From the NCBI GenBank assembly GCA_000969725.1, contig JXSR01S007429.1: a stretch of DNA of 61,664 nucleotides; one strand, given 5' to 3'. This document shows, piece by piece, positions 21,731-33,058 of the stretch. Origin of the DNA: Ophiothrix spiculata. Lineage: Eukaryota; Echinodermata; Ophiuroidea; Amphilepidida; Ophiotrichidae. The notes beneath the pieces were generated by a model, which saw only the letters and a program-made list of their open reading frames with translations, was not told where the DNA came from and searched no databases. Numbering within the stretch: the stretch's first letter is position 1; each line of letters starts with the position of its first letter. The position numbers and the translations under genes are program-made.

Positions 21731-21913
21731 TTACTCCACAACTCTGCAAAAGCCAAGTTTCTTCAAGATAAAATAACATAAAATTGTACTAAATAAGAAG
21801 TTCTTACAAAAATTGTTTCCTCTTCCCGAGTCTTTATTATTCAATAACGCATTATAAGGCAATTTCCGTATAAACTGACTCGTAATACACCTTTGATTGA
21901 TATGCGAAGACAT
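21731..21913 (-). CDS. Small open frame conserved in copy D
   Basis: The 60-residue frame starts MSSHINQRCIT and continues FIRKLPYNALLNNKDS. The same strand at 29665-29760 reads MSLHINQGCIT..FIRKLPYYNASFNNTDS before a stop. Between the two, one indel is exactly three bases and about half of the changes are silent, which hints at past protein constraint. It lies antisense to the presumed gene direction. It could instead be conserved non-coding DNA. A frame-disrupted relative is at 53880-53980. Confidence 0.3.
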   Translation of the reverse strand: MSSHINQRCITSQFIRKLPYNALLNNKDSGRGNNFCKNFLFSTILCYFILKKLGFCRVVE

Positions 21914-22044
21914 TTTAATGAAAGTATGAGAACAATTACTGTCACTAGTTTTTACAGGTTCTAACTTGCCACGTCATTTAACAAAACCTGAATTATTTTT
22001 CGAGTATTTTTGAATCCGGTACATTATCTAAATGAGTAAATCCA

Positions 22045-22881
22045 GGGGGACCGCTTGCATACTTAAGTTGTACTCGTGCTCGTCACAACACCTCAAAATT
22101 GAACCCTAAGTGGCGTAATTGTTGACAGCAAATTACACCCCTAAATGGCTTAAGATGATGTAAATCTCACCCCAAATGGCGCAACGGCGTAAGATTTTAT
22201 TAATTTTTTTCTTACAAATTAGGTACTAAACGTACAGTTTTTTGTTTATTAACATAAGGGCAATACTTATGTTTTGTTTAGACGACGGTGGCTATGCCTC
22301 CTTACTGTCATAAGTTGACTGAGTATCCTTCCGCAGTGCCGATCATGTAATTTCAATGATGTTAAAATAATGCACCAAATAAACTTTAAATTACTTTGAT
22401 ACGAATGGGGTTCACGCGTGAACCCCGGCAGATTTAGAATAATACAATAAAGTGTATCATTATAGGAGCACATTTGTTATAATTTGAAAAAAGGTAAAAA
22501 TATGATTTTTGTAACATGTTCAATATTAATGCGCCAATAGAAAGACACGTAAAATGTATCCTAAATTTGCGTTTGGGAAATCCCCAGTCCCTAAATTTAG
22601 TGGTTTCTACTAATTCGCGGCCGCCCCCGCCTGGTTTTGTTGTTTGTTTTAAAATACAGTGCAAAACATGTACAGCAGAATACCAAGCTATGCAACACAG
22701 TTATGTGTAAAGTGGCCCTTAGCGGCGATGGTAGCTTGAATTCACAACTCTAAATGGCGTAAATTATGCTTAAAACTACCCTTATTTTCGAAAAGTGTAG
22801 AAGCCACTGGTGCATTGTGGGTCACAATCAGACCCTTTTACGCTGTTTTGTATAATGAGCACGAGTGCCAATTGGGTCCCC
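22045..22881. mobile_element. Inverted-repeat element with GGGGACC ends
   Basis: The left end has GGGGGACC..ACTCGTGCTCG and the right end CGAGCACGAGTG..GGGTCCCC is the inverse arrangement. The interior has AAATGGCGTAA words near both ends and a perfect 20-base palindrome GGGGTTCACGCGTGAACCCC at 22407-22426. No clear target duplication. Confidence 0.45.
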
Positions 22882-22950
22882 GCCAATTGCAATCCAGAGC
22901 GGACCCCCGGCCCCGGAGAGTGAATTAACTGAAAAAGACAATTATTCCTG

Positions 22951-23600
22951 GAAATTGTTAGAAATAATTACAACATTGTCAATGAAAAGAAGCGTAATTT
23001 GGCAGGTAGGTAAAGCTCTCAATAATTGTTCTCATAATCTGGCTTTCTTTTGTATTTCTCATTGTATTTCTTAATAGATATTTTAGTTTAGATATCAAAT
23101 GTGGCTGTCCATCCCGTATGAGCCATAAATACCAGAATCTTCATTTTGCGCTGCAGGTGAAAACACATGTCATGGTCATAATTTGCCGAAATTTTTTGAC
23201 AGATTCACAATCCTTGTGAATCTTTGTGAAAATGTGAAATAAATTTGCATATTTTTAAGACAATCAACTGAAAATATAGGGTTTACTGATCTTTGATGGC
23301 GTTTATCTCGGTTATACGTTTTACTCCCTGACAACCTTTGACGGACCATAACTTGACTTTGGGGGAAGTTCAAATAATAATAATAAAAGTGACAATGACA
23401 AGAGATGGCATTTACGGCTGGTTTGGGATGGACGATCACAAATTCTAGCAAAAGCGTTAGAGGTAAGCTTGGTTTATCGCCTCCTTAGATGAAATTCTGA
23501 AGTAGTTTAACATTTTATAGATGGCATTAAGGAGACTTATTTGGGTTATTAAATAAGCATTTGCTGAAATATGATCATGTGTTATAATTGCTGCATTATT
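22951..23600 (+). repeat. Block shared by copies C and D (with 29925-30210), split by a MITE
   Basis: GAAATTG.TA.AAATAATTACA, CATTGTCAATGAA and AGCTCTCAATAATT are shared on the left side, and ATTTGCTGAAA after 23480. The family C element at 23100-23440 sits in copy C only, so it arrived after the duplication. Confidence 0.5.
23100..23440 (+). mobile_element. Family C MITE, forward copy
   Basis: The ends are TGTGGCTGTCCATCCC and the inverse of TGTGATCGTCCATCCC. The interior matches 37946-38374. AA flanks both sides, probably a mutated TA. Confidence 0.6.
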
Positions 23601-23639
23601 ACAATAAAACGTAGGGTCTTTTTATTTTGATAAAGAGAA

Positions 23640-25740
23640 ATATAACACGGTAAATTATAAATGTATATGTAAGCATATGCGTGTTTGTTTCCTGGGGTGA
23701 TAAATACTTACTTGATGTTTTAAACAGTCGATAGACCGCAAGCTATATATAGTTAGTTTATGGATTATTACTGTATTTGTTTCAATTTTACAACAATTCA
23801 AATTTTATTACGTCGCAAACGACGTGAAACTGATAAGGTAAAGATAAGGACCGAAAAGTCCTCCTCAAATTAAAGATAATTTAGCAACCACATCATATTC
23901 CGTATACTGTGGAATTTTATATTAAACCTTGACACAATTGTGACACTACAGGTTGTAACAGAAAAAAATTATATATATTCTTGTTAGCGATATCATTAGA
24001 TGATTAGGAAAATAAAATCGTTGAACTTTCCCTCATATGAAAGACTGTTTAATTGGCTACCAGAAGCAGGATAAATGGTCTCATTTAATGGTCAGGATTA
24101 AAAGTTACGACCATTTAAGTAAAGACCGCTGAAAACCACTTGGGCCGATTTCACCATTACTAGTATTTCAGCGTGTCAGTTTTTTCATGATTCATGAAGA
24201 TTAACAATGCAGTGAGATAAAATGACAAAAAGCACACCTCATGTTCAAGAATGGTTTAAATTTTTTCAAATGATAAGAATAGGTCATAAATAATTTTATG
24301 ATATTTTATGCTAAAAGTTATACTTTAATATGTTAAAATATTGCTTATATCCCAAAGTAAGCATAAACAGTTGCAGGTCTAAACAGATGCATCAAAGATT
24401 CGATGTCAAGCAAAGAGTGTAATGCAATTTTTCTTTTGCAGTTTTTTTTACACATTATACGAACGTATACATCAAAGATACCAAATATTCCCATTTACAT
24501 TATGAATGGTATTATGAAAGTAACAAACAATGTCACATAGAAAGAAAACCGATAAAACAAGGCAATTTTCATTTAGAATTGTCAATCTATGGAATTTCAT
24601 GGGGTATATGGTCACAATTGCAAAACAAGATTTTGGTTAACATTAACTGTTGATGACCTCCCAAACAACATATTCAGAATGTAGGAAAAGGTAAGCTTAT
24701 CAAAATTGGTTAATTTGCATTAGTTTTCCTTTCCCCCCCCCTTTTTTTTTGTAGTAGGAATTTTTCCGTAGTTGTATTAATCTTCTTGCTCTCTGTATCT
24801 GTACTGTGTATAAAGAATGTATAAAGAATTGAGTTTGTTGCTTTTGCTTGAAAATCCTATCACAGCGCCATCATGGCACAATTTCAAACAAGTTAAATCA
24901 ACGTATAGCTCTCAAATCCAGACTAAATGCATGTATCATATAAAGTATATTATCATCGGATGATTTTAACCATCTATGTAAAGGAATTCACACTCATAGA
25001 TCACGAATGTGAGTAGTTTTCATCAAAATTCGCAAGCACATCTTCGAAAACACAGAATCTACAATAACATTTAACAAATTATACTCTCAGTGGCAACTAC
25101 ATTACACTGCATAAAAGTCTGGTGAGTCAATTCTATTTGGAATTTTATTTTACACATATACTTCTCTCAGACAGTTGATAATGTTAAAGTTTAATGGAAC
25201 AACTCGAATTATTGCCTCTGTCCGGGAAATGTGTTGTCATCGTGCTAGTGGGATAATATAATAATCAATTTTGTCCAAGAGGTGGCAATAAATTGTCTGT
25301 ACTGAAAGGAGGAGGAGCAGTGTGTGCGGAAAAAATAACCTTAAGGTATTTTTGACGGATGACCATCTGACCAAGTGAAGACTGTGTTTTGATGAAGCTG
25401 TTTCTCCGCTGTTCATGTTTGTTCTCAGTATTTGATTTCTGTGGCTACGCTATATAAAGTATGTACAATATAACAGGATATAATATAAATAGAAAGAATT
25501 ACATTTATATTATACTTTTGATGACTTGGTAATTACTTTTTTTGTAAACTTGTTTTTGTAACTAATAAACACATAAGCTAAATTGTAGGGTATAATTAAC
25601 CATTACCCATATCCAGCTTTGCTTTAATAAACATATTTCTTAATTATATGCGAAACTTTCATTGGAGATAGCTACGGTAAATGCATTAATGTCGAGGCTT
25701 ATTTTATTGAATCTGGAATGACATTATGTTTGAATGAAAT
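23640..25740. other. Unannotated AT-rich DNA between copies C and D
   Basis: I see no gene. A homopolymer C then T run lies at 24733-24750. Nothing else is structured. Confidence 0.4.
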
Positions 25741-25750
25741 ATATATACAT

Positions 25751-25886
25751 AAGGGCTCTGTCACACGTCAAAAAACGTACGAATAACGTACACTGGTTTG
25801 GTAATCGATATACATGTATTTCAATGACTGAACAGTGTACGTTATCCGTACGTTTTGGTTCTATACGGTGATGTGCGACCGACCTT
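25751..25886. mobile_element. Short MITE with AAGGGCTCTGTCACAC ends
   Basis: It is 136 bases with inverted ends: AAGGGCTCTGTCACACGTCA and, inverted, AAGGTCGGTCGCACATCACC. Inner arms share ACGTAC and AACGTACACTG. Right-end fragments of the family are at 14630-14793 and 18536-18716. Confidence 0.55.
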
Positions 25887-26210
25887 AAAGGATATGTTAT
25901 TTTATCAACATGCAAGTTTACGTTTAATTTGATGTCACTTTCTGACATATATCAATTAGTCTCGACTGTCATACTGTGACATTTCATAATTTATTATTCT
26001 CTTTACACCTGTCGCTTATTATAAAATAGAGTTTACAACCGTAACGTGGATCCTCCCATCAACTTCCAATTACCGTTGCACTTCTGGGAATATCTGACTA
26101 TATTTGAAGTATTGGTAGTTGTTGTTTGCTGTTGTGTGAAAAACAAAAATATATTTACTGATGATACTTTGTATGTATGTAACACTCTCATGTGTTGTCG
26201 AATATTTGAA

Positions 26211-27002
26211 TATCGACAATTTATGGAAATTTGTATTCTGTTGGTTGACAAAATTAATTCCTATTTTCATATTAACACATAACGATGTCTGCGTTATAGA
26301 AACTGCTGCTGTAAGGTTTGGTGACAAGTGTCATACTAAGGGTTTTCTTAAGGATATTAAATGTTATCGACGTGGCATCATCTAATGTATGGCGCGTAAC
26401 AATTTATGCCATGAATATGCACCAAACACGATGTATAATAGCGTAGCGGTTTTTGATGGCTATACTTTATACAGAGTGGTTTTGATACACATACGACACA
26501 GGTGATGGAAATTTCTTGGATTTATTTGTAACTGGGAGATATTTTTTCGACAATTCTAGAATCAAAAAATCTTTAGTATTATTAGTTCAATGCTAAATAC
26601 ACTGTACTTATTGAATTGCACGCCATCACATGTGAGGCACAAATAAAAAATTATTGGAATCTTTGCTAGGATGATATTTCAACATTGACAAAGACTCTAG
26701 CATTGGGACAACTCTACACGCAGACGAGATTGTGAAAGGATAATCATTTTGTAAGAAGCTGTTGAACATTTCTTTGGATGTAGCTGAGACGGATCAGTCT
26801 GGGCATTAACGACGAGTAGCGGTCTGAAATACTCTAAAATAATATGTGTTTTTATTGCAGATTCGCAGAATAAAATGGAATACACAACCGACCCATAATA
26901 TACATATGGAGCTGTTGACATATTTTGGAATTGGAGTTATAGGATATATCTTTTTGGGACATTATCGGAATCAGCACTGTTAAAACTTAACAACACTACG
27001 TA
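26211..27002 (+). promoter_or_regulatory. Promoter region of gene copy D
   Basis: The distal part (26215-26620) aligns with copies B and C, and 26469-26610 also with copy A. The core has ATATATC at 26944-26950 and TCAGCACTG at 26971-26979, with the presumed start at A26973. The 5' UTR is then 30 bases. The core is nearly the same as that of copy A. Confidence 0.6.
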
Positions 27003-27087
27003 ATGGGTGCCTCTACTCTATCGAATAGTACTGTTTTCTGGAAATATCTAGGAATACTCATCATAATGTTTGGCTACATTCAACACG
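27003..27087 (+). CDS. First coding exon (signal peptide) of tandem gene copy D
   Basis: ATGGGTGC starts 28 codons plus one base, ending CACG|GTAAGTTTA, so the intron is phase 1. The peptide starts MGAS, keeps NS..FWKYLGI, has an Ile/Leu/Met-rich core and ends YIQH. It matches copy A at 14 of 28 residues with no gaps, and most of the other positions change one hydrophobic residue for another. Promoter, start and donor are all intact, so this copy may be expressed. I do not recognise the family. A candidate second exon lies 1.25 kb downstream at 28335. Confidence 0.6.
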
Positions 27088-27581
27088 GTAAGTTTAAGAC
27101 ATTTCAAACTATTTTTTTTTATCCAGGTCATTAAAAAATGAAATGAAGTCAAACTGCTAATTATTCATGCCATTTTATATATGTCTATGACGGTGAAGCT
27201 GTGTTGCAATTTGAAAGTTCCATTTTATCAAAACCCTCCATCATCCTATTTTGTCATATGTGTTGGATATTTATTGTACATTATATGAACATGATAATGC
27301 ATAGTAAACAGGTTTTATAGTTTAATCACACATTATTGTATAGTTTTGACATAATTTCAACCTATTTCACATCACTAAATAGACTCTCATAAACTTTACA
27401 TGGAAAGAAGCCTTGCATTAAAGGTTATTTCTTGCTTAAAATGCGACTTGTTACCCAAACTTGGCCTTGCATTAAAGATGAGGACCTTAGACCTTCAACA
27501 AGCATGAACAAATATGACTACAGCTGATTATTCGAGATATTGCCCGTCAAAAAAACATGTTTTTTGCTTCCATGATGAAGT

Positions 27582-27996
27582 GAGTGGTGCTCTGGCAAAA
27601 TGAGCGGAATGGCATGATTGAAGATTTTGAATAAATGGCTGTTAAAGTAAAAATATGGTGAAAATATCGAATGTCGTATTTTTGTCATGAAACGCATAAA
27701 TGCATAGTTTCAAACTATACCTCGCGTTTTGTAGGTCAATTATAATGGGAAGTGCAATTATTTACGGGTCGCCTTTAGCTATCATATACTATTAAACTGT
27801 AAAATCAATTTGCGACAATTTTTTACTGCCGGATTTTGAGTAGACTGCCTTGTATTTTGATCTCTAAATGAAGATTGTAGAACAAAACTATCACATTACA
27901 TATCATTCGAAAGCTTAGATTATAGAGCATTAAAATATGCCATAATCTAGGTTTTGAAAATCGCGACTTTCCGCTCATTTTGCCAAAGCATCACTC
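27582..27996. mobile_element. MITE with GAGTGRTGCTYTGGCAAAAT ends
   Basis: The inverted ends are 28 bases, GAGTGGTGCTCTGGCAAAAT and its near-perfect inverse on the right. It is 415 bases and non-coding. It sits in the first intron of copy D. No target duplication is certain. Confidence 0.55.
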
Positions 27997-28334
27997 AATT
28001 GTAAATTTTAACATTTTCACTATGGTGGGCTTCCCTAATCACATCCCAAATTAACAGTTTCAAGTGTATGATAAGTACTTATAGTTTTTCAATATTATTC
28101 TGCCGAATTTATGATATTATTGTCATTTTAAAATGAAATATACATGTATGGACAGAATCCAGCACTGTGAAAAAAAGTCATTTAATTACCGATCGTAAAA
28201 CACACAAAAAAGCTTTTAAATTGAACTTCAACGAACCAAGACAACAACGAAAAATATGTTTTACCATATTTTCACTTGTCTGTATATAGCAACTATATTA
28301 ATGAAATCTTTCATAGTTGAAGTTTTTGTTACAG

Positions 28335-28483
28335 AGCGGCTAAATAGGGATGTGATGCGCTACAAGATAAAGCAGATCATTTTTAGTTGGTGTTGTATTG
28401 AACATTTCAAACGATTTGCTTTTTCACTTCGAATTTTGCATTTTTATATAAGGAATTCACATTCCATTTCTCATGTGCTTTAA
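28335..28483 (+). CDS. Candidate second exon of copy D
   Basis: GTTACAG at 28328-28334 could be the acceptor. A phase-1 join gives ERLNRDVMRYKIKQIIFSWC and then CIEHFKRFAFSLRILHFYIR before a stop at 28481-28483. The counterpart in copy A begins at 8261 with the same E and phase and shares CI..F.R....L. The flanking intron looks better conserved than the exon. This may mean fast evolution, or that it is not an exon at all. Confidence 0.25.
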
Positions 28484-28669
28484 ATGCTTACACTGATTTC
28501 CTCTATTTAAAAATAAAACAAGAAGAGCAAATGAAATTCCCAACACAAAAAATATAAATTTCAATATGACAAATTAACCTACAAAAGCAACACTCTAAAT
28601 GTAAATATGCATCTGGAGGCTGGTTCAAGTGTTTTTTGTAAGTGAGTCTATTTTTAAACATATTTATAT

Positions 28670-30210
28670 ATGAAATAATAATATTTTTTCGGAATTATTA
28701 ATCTACTTATTCAAAATAACTAAACAAACATAAAGCATTAAAATTATCAATTGAAAATAAATTTATGGGAATTAGTTAGGAAATAAAATTCCCCAACATG
28801 TTTCAACAAATATTTGTCAATACTTCTCCTAATGATAGAGTTGATTTATTCACTATTGTTAAATCTTGCCTATGCATTGTAATATTCATGACGTAAAACA
28901 AAGTTTATTTTAATCAAAAAACCAACAAAACAGTTGCTTTATTAAGGAGTTCTCGGCTGTGTTTGGAAGCCATTGTGTACAATAAGTCAATGGGGAACTA
29001 TTTTGTACAACAAGTATTTCCGCCGTGTTTTGTAAATGGTACCTGTCTGGATTTAATCTTTTCTAATGAAATTATTTATTTCAGAAATGTTTTCGGAGGC
29101 TGGGAATGCGTCACGTGGTATTAAATATGTTTCTAATTTTAAAGTGTAGTTTGAAAGTGGATTTTCAATTTTGAACACTGTCGTTTACAATTAATACTAC
29201 ATGTGAAATCTATTACTTTATCTATAATCACGTTATATGGATTGGTTTGGTTGTGGCAAGTCCCTACCGTTTAACGACGAATCACCGTAACCACAATTTA
29301 CGGTATCTATGAATAGGCATTGGCCCTTTCTGGCACCCGTATAAAAATCCTTACATAACAATTAAAAGAGACTACAACCTTGTCACCAGTACACAGCTAG
29401 TGTTTGCGTAAACTTAATAGCATAGTTTGATCGGAGTTCAAATAGGGTACCTCCACTCAAACAAGTACGACCATAGAATGCATTGTTTAATTTCAACACA
29501 ATACAGTTTCTATGAAAGTTTAGTATACAGGGCATCATCTGCAGGAACATTTTTTGCAAAATAATAAGAAACTGGTCATACAAAACACATAGTAGATTAA
29601 ACTTTATCTAGACCCACCCTGTATATTGGTACAAAAAGGCGTTCTTACTTTATGTAATGTTTCATTATTCTGAATCTGTATTATTAAATGACGCATTATA
29701 ATAAGGTAATTTTCTTATAAACTCGCGCGTAATACACCCCTGATTGATGTGCAAAGACATCAAAAGGAAAAACAATTACTGTCACGAGCTTTTTACAGGT
29801 TCTAACTTGTCAAATCATTTAACAATTTTATCATTTTTTTAACGTGCATTAAATCCCATACATTTATCTTAATGATTGTAATTTGAAATAAATGAAAAAA
29901 CAATAATTTTTATTCTTGGAAATTGATAAAAATAATTACAGCATTGTCAATGAACAGATTCGTAACAAGAGCTCTCAATAATTACACGTATTCTGATAAG
30001 TTTTCTTTTTGATATTTCTCATCACAAATCCTACTAGTGTTGTAGTGGGTATTACAAATTTATAGGAGAGTTGCAAATTGGAAACACCTTAGGTTGATCT
30101 CCTCTTTAGAGAAATCTTATAATAACAAATTTTAACAGTTTACAAAATAGACCAATAAAGCTCGTAAAGAAACATTTGCTGAAACACAAACTTATGTATC
30201 ATTATTCCTT
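28670..30210 (+). repeat. Copy D blocks matching copy C
   Basis: Three stretches align in order with copy C: 28670-29160, 29690-29830 and 29925-30210. The shared order shows a tandem segmental duplication. The middle one includes the antisense frame at 29665-29760. Confidence 0.5.
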
Positions 30211-30249
30211 AAAAAGAAGAAGAAGAAGACTGAAGAAGATTCCTTTTTT

Positions 30250-30310
30250 TGGTTTTTAGTCCATGCTCGTTTCCGCAGGTTTTCCCCGGGTACTCTTCCT
30301 CCTGCATTCA
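30250..30310 (+). repeat. SINE tail fragment
   Basis: GCAGGTTTTCCCCGGGTACTC followed by TTCCTCCTGCATTC matches the tail module of the SINE at 12462-12716 (in part). Confidence 0.5.
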
Positions 30311-30319
30311 AAAATTGTA

Positions 30320-31008
30320 TATAAATATACTTATTGAACATAAAAGCCTAAACAAGATGATTGAAGAATATTTACTTTCAGAAATTACATACCTTTCATA
30401 GGGAGGGATAATCAATTAAAATATTATTTTGATTTTAAGCTGGAAAGGCCCCAAACACTCTAAATCAGTTCCCGATGCAAATTAGTGCCGTTTCCAGGAA
30501 TATGGCCATAATTTCAATGTTAATATTGATAATTCTTCATTTTTCCAATATTTTTTAATTATAGATAAGTAGCTGGATGTTTTATCTTTAAAATAAGACC
30601 AAAATGATGAATTTGTATCGCTGCTTTATGAAGTTATTAAAGTTTGACCAGTGTGATGTATCATTCTCCATACACCTACACCACCATTTAAGTTTCAGAA
30701 ACAGAGATACATAACTCAGACAGCCTAAGCACTAAGTACATTAACTTACATACAATAACTTACATACAGTAAACAGGTACATGTTTCAGCTAAAAAACGA
30801 CACAAAATTTGAAGTATAGCTTTTGTGGCTGTAAAGTAACAGTCAATCTATTGCTAAATACAACACCTTTTTTGCCACCAGTTCCATGTATAAGGAAAAT
30901 ACCGTACTTTTTTTTTAGCACAAAATCCCGAGCCTTAACCATAATACCTTACGCAATCCGTTTATTAGGTATGGCTGAGTCTATGTAATGATAATTTGAT
31001 CAATGGAT
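30320..31008. other. Unannotated stretch
   Basis: No gene or element was recognised. Confidence 0.4.
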
Positions 31009-31018
31009 TATCCGACAG

Positions 31019-31357
31019 TACACTCTTAGAAGGCCGGGATCAAATTTTTGATCCTTTTTCGGGATCATTTTATTTTGATCCTTTAAGGATCACTTTTGAT
31101 CCTTTAAGGATCACTTTTGATCCTTTTGCGGATCAATATATACAAATGGATCAAATTCACAAGGATCATTTTTGATCCTTTTTTAGGATCATTTTATTTT
31201 GATCCTTTTTGATTACAATATCAAAGTTTTGATCCGTATTTCTGGTTTACTTTGATACGGAAAGGATGAGCTCATATTTGATACCGCGTTTGGATCCAAC
31301 GTATCCATAACTGATCCTTTTTGTCTCATATTTGATACTTTCTTTCTAAGAGTGTAG
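31019..31357. mobile_element. GATC-iteron element, copy 2 (compact)
   Basis: TATCCGACAG flanks it at 31009-31018 and 31358-31367. The ends are TACACTCTTAGAAGG and the inverse TTTCTAAGAGTGTA. The body has about fifteen GATCC / GGATC words, many as TTTTGATCCTTT and AAGGATCA. It is the form without the tRNA-like insert seen at 17731-18389. Confidence 0.7.
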
Positions 31358-31993
31358 TATCCGACAGGTACAATCTATTGCTTGACATTTATGGAAAAGT
31401 CTTCTCAACTGCTGTCAAAGACAATTATTATTCAATCTTGAAGAATGAGTAAACGAACTTTACCTCATTTCAATCAAGAGTGTATATATGTTTACTTTTC
31501 AATTTTGATTCACTTAATGCTGCAACAAGCTTGTTTTGACGTAAGTTAAGTGATGTTGAATTGCAAATGAAATCAATTCAATGAAATATGAGTGTTATAT
31601 TCTTGAAGATGTACTTACTTACTATCATCTGCAAAGCTTAATGTGTTTTGACAGGTATTACCAAAAAACTGTTTTGTATCCTGTTTTAACGGGAAGAGTG
31701 CACACAAATAATTCAATTTAATTTTTATTTGCTAGGCACCTCGAAATGGAATGAATGACGCCCATATTGATAAAAACAAATGAGTCTCTAACTCTCGGCC
31801 ACGCTCCCAGCGAATAGATATGTCCAAACATGCTTAAGTTTACATTTTATTTAAAAAAAATGAACTCAATAATTCCTTTGAAAGGTACTAGCAAAAATAA
31901 ATAAATAAATAAACAGATCTGTCCAATTTAAATTTTTCCAAGAGATTAATTCATGTTTCATCTTTATGTAATACATTAAAGTATGCTATTTAG

Positions 31994-32605
31994 GTGTTTC
32001 TTTGCTTTGCATTCAACCCATTCGACATATGAAGAGCTGAATAGCAAAACGGCTTAGAGACCATTTTTTTTCTTCAAAAAATGAGTTTTTGATAGATTCT
32101 TACATACCTTCAACTTGTGCATCATTCTGGAAAAAATCTCGCTAAGTGGGTTAAAATCCTGAAAATGTTACTTTTATGCCCAAATATGGACAATGTATGA
32201 CCATATTTGGGCATAATGCCCATATATGGTAACCTTTTTATTAAGCATAACCTGATGTTGACATTAGGTATTTATAAAGTACATCATAGCCTAATGAAGA
32301 ATTGAAAAATATATTTTGCAAAAATTTGGAAGATGGGGGATTCCAAAGATCAAATGAGTTTCCCTGCAAAACGGCTTACATCCATTTTTACCTTATTTTT
32401 ATAGACATATTCGTGCAGAATTACTAAAATCGTTATCAGGAATTTGGCGACACATTTTGATGTCCTAGCAGTTTTTTGCCTTTTCTCAAAAAGCGCAAAA
32501 TGGATACAAGCCGTTTTGCAAGTCAATTCTTCATATAGAAATTTTGCGTTGAATAGATTTTAATCCGTCTCTAAATACCCATTTCTGAACACGGCAAAGA
32601 AACAC
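31994..32605. mobile_element. Inverted-repeat element with GTGTTTCTTTGC ends
   Basis: Outer ends are GTGTTTCTTTGC and its inverse, and inner arms share ATATGAAGA..TGA and GCAAAACGGCTT (32037-32052 and 32508-32520). A small inner hairpin uses GCCCAAATATGG / CCATATTTGGGC. 612 bases, non-coding. Confidence 0.5.
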
Positions 32606-32619
32606 AAATATATAAAGCT

Positions 32620-33049
32620 TTCTCTTATTATTATGTCAAGGTAATTCAATTAAGCTTTATTTCATCGTTTTAAAAACATGAATTTTGTTCTCAATAGGAA
32701 TTTAGTTAATAACCATAATAATGTAAATGCAGTTATACTTTTACGTGTTTTAGTATCAAAACCCTCACTTGTAACATTTGTATAAAACATCGCTTCTTAT
32801 TACTCATTCTCCAATAGAATGGTAACTTAATGCTCTTTTACATATCGCTCTTTACAAGTCTTGATGTTGTTGAAGTTGATTGCTTTCATTATAATGAGAA
32901 GCAATTGGTAATTTGATAGACCTACTATAAATTATATAATTATCGAATTACCATGTATTTAATGATATCTTTCCACATCCTCCATTTGGTTTATGTTTTT
33001 ATTGTTTGATATTTCCTCTGTTTCTCGTTTTCTACTTTTATTTCCCTAA
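32620..33049. other. Unannotated stretch
   Basis: Nothing structured was recognised. Confidence 0.4.
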
Positions 33050-33058
33050 ATGAAAATC

